DNA of 25,772 nt, taken from positions 1-25,772 of the forward strand of contig CAJMKD010000032.1 in assembly GCA_905213905.1 (NCBI GenBank). The letters run 5' to 3'. Origin of the DNA: an uncultured Sutterella sp. (GTDB lineage: Bacteria > Pseudomonadota > Gammaproteobacteria > Burkholderiales > Burkholderiaceae_F). How positions within the stretch are numbered: position 1 is the stretch's first letter; each line of letters begins with the position of its first letter. Positions 22,587 through 25,772 of this stretch are shown one piece after another. The translations under genes and the position numbers were made by a program. The notes beneath the pieces are model-generated. The model was given only the letters and a program-made list of their open reading frames with translations. It was not told where the DNA came from and did not search any database.

Positions 22587-22609
22587 CGTTATTCCTTTAT
22601 TGAATAACG
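22587..22609. promoter_or_regulatory. Inverted repeat upstream of module 2
   Basis: CGTTATTC (22587-22594) and GAATAACG (22602-22609) form a perfect 8-bp repeat with a 7-base spacer, about 310 bp before the module 2 start. It could be a second regulator site. The surrounding 22450-22660 is AT-rich, and 22661-22917 shows no credible gene. Confidence 0.45.
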
Positions 22610-22917
22610 CTTCTTGGTTTTCAAAGGGTTTTTAACCATTAGCGGTTTTGACCAGCACCCCTAATGTTTGGGAGGTCAGGCCTTTCCGAAAGCGGCCGAA
22701 CGGGTAGGGGACTTGCGTCTCATTTCCAGCCGTGCGCTGCTTTTGACTTAGGCCAGTTGACGAAGACCCGCATGCGCGCATGGGCGGCTATGCCGGACGA
22801 GACCCCGGCGGCAGCGGCGCTTCGCGAAAAGCGCCGGAAGCCTTCATCGGTCCGCCGGCGGGTGGTCGGCAAGCAGTCCGCCCTTCCGGCAGCAGCGCGC
22901 GAGAAGGAGGAGTAAAG

Positions 22918-25518
22918 ATGGAAAAGGAAACCCGAGAACGGACCGCGTCCGACGGTCTCAAGCTCTCGCGGCGAACGTTCGTGGGCGGCGCCGCCATGGC
23001 GGCCGCTGCGGGCGGCTTCGGCGCATCCGCATGGGGCGCCGCCAAGGAAGAGGTTGAGCGCCTCAAGGCTGAAGGCTGGGAAGCGCACCCCGTAGCCTGC
23101 TGCATGTGCGGCGCACGCTGCGGCATGCTCGCGATGAAGAAGAAGGGTGAAAAGCCCTCGATGCAGACGGTGCGCATCATGCCGAATCCGGATCACCCGC
23201 AGCGCGGCTACTGCGGCCGCGGCGCGCAGGCGATCTGGGCGTGGAACCATCCGCTGCGCATCAAGAAGCCCCTGAAGCGCGTGGGCGAGCGCGGCGAAGG
23301 GAAGTTCGAAGAGATTTCCTGGGATCAGGCTTTGACCGAAATCGCTGAGAAAATCAAGGCGCTTGCCGCCAAGTACGGCGAACGCTCGATCTGCCTCACG
23401 AGCCACAACTTCACGGCCTACCAGAACTGGTTTGCGGCGCCCTTCGGCACCCCGAACGTCATCAATCACTCGGCCACCTGCAACTCTGCGTCGACCCTCG
23501 GGCGCCGCATGATCTTCGGGCCGACCTTCTCGGGCCTGGGCCGCGTGGAGCCCGACTACGCGAACGCGCGCTATCTGCTCCTTGTCGGCCGCACGGTGAG
23601 CTGCGCCATCGGCGTGCAGACCTCGATCGCGAAGGCGCGCGCCAACGGCTGCCGCGTCGTTTTCGTCGACCCGCGCATGCCGGAGACGGCCTGGGCGAAT
23701 TCGCAGTGGATTCCGATCAAGCCGGGCACCGACGCCGCGTTCCTGCACGCCATGATCTACGTCGGCCGCAAGGAAAACTTGGTCGACCTCGAGTGGCTCA
23801 CGCGCTGGACGAATGCCGCCTATCTCGTGGGCGAAGACCTCATGCCCGTCACGGAAGCCGTGATGAAGGGCGAGGGGAGCGCACGGCGCTTCGCCGTGAT
23901 TTCGAAGGCCGACGGCACGATGGTCTTCCAGGGCCCGAAGCTCAATGAAAAGGGCCAGCCCGTAGGCTTCGACGAAGATCCAACGCTGCCCCTCGAACTC
24001 GACTGGACCGGGTCCGTCACGACGGCAGACGGCCGCACGATTCAGGCGCAGACCGCCTATCACGCATTCTCTGCCGTGAACGACAAGTATTCGCCCGAAG
24101 AAGCCGCGAAGATCACGGGCATTCCTGCCGACACCATCATTGAGGCCGCGCGCAGCTTCTTCAAGCTGGGCGGCGTCTGCGACGACGGCTGGTACTCCTC
24201 GCGCAACGCCAACGACGTCGAATGCTACGGCATGATGAACGTCATCAACCTCTTCACGGGACGCTTTGACCACAAGGGCGGCTGCATCATCACGGTGGGC
24301 GGGGGCTACGGCGGCCCCGGCATCAAGGCCGCGGGGAAGACCCGCACGGGCCCGACGGGCGTCTCCTGGGAATACAACGCTGGGAAACCGCTCGACAAGC
24401 AGTTCTATCCGGAAGGGATCGGCACGCTCTGGACCACCTTCGACGCGATGAAGAACGGCAAGCCCTATCCGATCCGCGCGCTCATCATGACGGGCTGCTC
24501 GATGTTCCACCGCGAAGCCAACTCCGCGCGCCTCATCGAGGCCTTCAAGTCGCTCGACCTCATCGTGAGCCAGGACATCCTCCCGCAGGAGTCGAACGAC
24601 TGGGCCGACTACGTGCTGCCCTCGACCTTCTTCATGGAAAACCATGAATACCTCGGCGTCAACTACGCCCGCGACGGCTGGGTGCAGAAGTCGGACGCCA
24701 CGCTCGATCCTCCGGAAGGCGTCGAAGCGCGCCACGACATCTGGCAGTTCATGGAGCTCCTGCGCCGCATCAACCCGGAATACGCCGCGCGCGTGGGCTA
24801 CACGAAGGAAATCAAGACCCGCAAGGAATGGCAGGCCTTCTGGGACAAGCAGATCGTCGACAAGGCGTGGGCGGGCTTCATCGCGAAGAAGAATGCCGGC
24901 AAGCCTGGCGAAGGCGACCGCATCGCGCGCGAAGTCGAAGAGAAGGGCTTTGCGCAGACGGCCGTGAAGGTCTACGACCAGGTGCCCTACAAGCGCCCCT
25001 TCACGACCCCGACCGGCAAGGGCGAAATCGTTTCCTTCTACGTGCTCACGACCCCGTCCGCGAAGGGCATCCAGCCGATTCCGGAGCACTACACGACGAA
25101 GGCCTACACGCAGCCCAAGCCCCTCTCGAACGAATTCATCATCGCTTCCGGGAAGGACGGCGCGACGAACGCAGGCGTGACGCTCTTCACGTGGCCGTCG
25201 AAATTCTTGGGCGACCGCACGCTCTGGATCAATCCGGTCGACGCCGAGCGCCTCGGCATCAAGACTGGCGACACCGTTGAGGTCGAAGGGCTCGACAACC
25301 ACGTCAAGGGCCGCACGAAGGTGACGGTGACGAACCGCGTGATGCCGGGCGTGCTCTTCTCGCACGGCTTCTCCGGCGGCGTGCGCACGAAGAACCTGCC
25401 GCCCGAGTACGACTGGGTCCGCGAAGGCATCAACACCCACTGGTTCGCCACGGGCTACTCGCAGGTCTCCTGCGGCAACATGGCGAACAACGTCTCCGTG
25501 CGCATCACGCGCGTCTGA
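22918..25518 (+). CDS. Tat-exported molybdopterin oxidoreductase catalytic subunit (module 2), 866 aa
   Basis: A paralogue of the protein encoded at 17604. AAGGAGG (22904-22910) precedes ATG 22918. The twin-arginine motif is S-R18-R19-T-F followed by an Ala/Gly-rich stretch ending A-S-A-W-G-A. The cluster cysteines are C61-x2-C64-x3-C68 with a fourth in QRGYCGRG. Cys188 in HSATCNSAS is the probable Mo ligand. The central region, roughly residues 310-400, differs clearly from module 1, for example AVISKADGTMVFQGPKLNEK, while the last 110 residues are nearly the same. An FeS-subunit gene begins 12 bp downstream. As with module 1, the substrate is not readable; divergence of the middle suggests a different substrate or affinity. 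Confidence 0.92.
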   Translation: MEKETRERTASDGLKLSRRTFVGGAAMAAAAGGFGASAWGAAKEEVERLKAEGWEAHPVACCMCGARCGMLAMKKKGEKPSMQTVRIMPNPDHPQRGYCGRGAQAIWAWNHPLRIKKPLKRVGERGEGKFEEISWDQALTEIAEKIKALAAKYGERSICLTSHNFTAYQNWFAAPFGTPNVINHSATCNSASTLGRRMIFGPTFSGLGRVEPDYANARYLLLVGRTVSCAIGVQTSIAKARANGCRVVFVDPRMPETAWANSQWIPIKPGTDAAFLHAMIYVGRKENLVDLEWLTRWTNAAYLVGEDLMPVTEAVMKGEGSARRFAVISKADGTMVFQGPKLNEKGQPVGFDEDPTLPLELDWTGSVTTADGRTIQAQTAYHAFSAVNDKYSPEEAAKITGIPADTIIEAARSFFKLGGVCDDGWYSSRNANDVECYGMMNVINLFTGRFDHKGGCIITVGGGYGGPGIKAAGKTRTGPTGVSWEYNAGKPLDKQFYPEGIGTLWTTFDAMKNGKPYPIRALIMTGCSMFHREANSARLIEAFKSLDLIVSQDILPQESNDWADYVLPSTFFMENHEYLGVNYARDGWVQKSDATLDPPEGVEARHDIWQFMELLRRINPEYAARVGYTKEIKTRKEWQAFWDKQIVDKAWAGFIAKKNAGKPGEGDRIAREVEEKGFAQTAVKVYDQVPYKRPFTTPTGKGEIVSFYVLTTPSAKGIQPIPEHYTTKAYTQPKPLSNEFIIASGKDGATNAGVTLFTWPSKFLGDRTLWINPVDAERLGIKTGDTVEVEGLDNHVKGRTKVTVTNRVMPGVLFSHGFSGGVRTKNLPPEYDWVREGINTHWFATGYSQVSCGNMANNVSVRITRV

Positions 25519-25530
25519 TGGAGGTCACTC

Positions 25531-25772
25531 ATGAGTCAGAACAAAGAAAAGCGTCTCGCGCACCTCTTTGACGCCACGCAGTGCGTCGGCTGCACGGCCT
25601 GCGTGGTTGCATGCGCACAGACGAACTATCCGGATCTTCTCGAAGGAGAGAACTCGGGCTGGGCGTGGCTCCCGGCGAACATCCGCAAGGCCACGGTCGA
25701 GCGCGCGCGCCGTCCCGTGCAGATCCTTGTGCAGTGCCAGCAATGCGAAGAGGCGCCCTGCATCAAGGTCTG
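25531..25772 (+). CDS. Four-cluster ferredoxin subunit (module 2), partial at right edge
   Basis: ATG 25531 has a GGAGG site six bases upstream. The 80 visible residues include the first cluster group C-x2-C-x2-C-x3-C (CVGCTACVVAC) and the start of the second (CQQCEEAPC). From residue 9 on it differs from the module 1 subunit at only four of 72 positions, and the last 77 bases of the window are identical to 20355-20431. It presumably serves the second catalytic subunit, and an NrfD gene may follow outside the window. Confidence 0.9.
   Translation, partial: MSQNKEKRLAHLFDATQCVGCTACVVACAQTNYPDLLEGENSGWAWLPANIRKATVERARRPVQILVQCQQCEEAPCIKV

Noticed and set aside
22720..25440. Long minus-strand open frame opposite module 2
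   Set aside because: The same effect: the plus-strand frame has Tat, FeS and Mo-ligand motifs, the minus-strand one has none.
1..25772. CRISPR arrays, tRNA/rRNA genes, insertion sequences, prophage genes
   Set aside because: Looked for by eye on both strands; no regularly spaced long repeats, cloverleaf patterns or transposase/integrase motifs were found.

Overview
The window is GC-rich, densely coded DNA from a Gram-negative bacterium. The best fit is a gut-type betaproteobacterium of the Sutterellaceae (Burkholderiales). This rests on the gene mix: a periplasmic PAPS-independent arylsulfotransferase, repeated Tat-exported molybdopterin oxidoreductases with ferredoxin and NrfD partners, a Mn-dependent (family II) pyrophosphatase, and LysR/HxlR regulators. 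The family assignment is an inference from gene content, since no rRNA or other marker gene lies in the window.

Layout. 1-3.6 kb holds the tail of an unknown gene, a tiny Pro/Gly-rich lipoprotein (minus strand), a GNAT acetyltransferase followed closely by a LysR regulator, a TIGR04076-type small protein, and an orphan HipB-like HTH protein. 3.6-6.7 kb is a divergent pair, a LysR regulator and an arylsulfotransferase (assT), separated by a perfect 18-bp palindrome. 6.8-8.6 kb is a minus-strand hipB-hipA-like pair; its HipA appears to have lost the catalytic kinase residues. 8.6-10.2 kb holds no convincing gene, only the hipBA promoter and operator-like repeats and some inverted and direct repeats. 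10.2-17 kb is housekeeping and accessory: nitronate monooxygenase, EamA/DMT transporter, Gate-domain membrane protein, AlkD-like DNA glycosylase, MscL with an enlarged C-terminal helix, and PpaC pyrophosphatase.

17.6-25.8 kb is the main theme. A complete three-gene respiratory module (Tat-exported Mo-bisPGD catalytic subunit, 4x[4Fe-4S] electron-transfer subunit, NrfD/PsrC membrane quinol anchor) is followed by a minus-strand HxlR regulator and then a second, paralogous module cut off by the window edge. Such A-B-C complexes normally pass electrons from membrane quinol through the FeS subunit to a periplasmic substrate. They belong to the polysulfide/thiosulfate/arsenate/tetrathionate reductase side of the DMSO reductase superfamily, but the substrate cannot be read from this sequence. 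The paralogues diverge unevenly: the C-terminal end of A and the start of B are almost identical at DNA level, while the middle of A has drifted. That suggests shared partners or gene conversion, with substrate specialisation of the catalytic subunit.

No tRNA, rRNA, CRISPR array, insertion sequence or phage gene was found.
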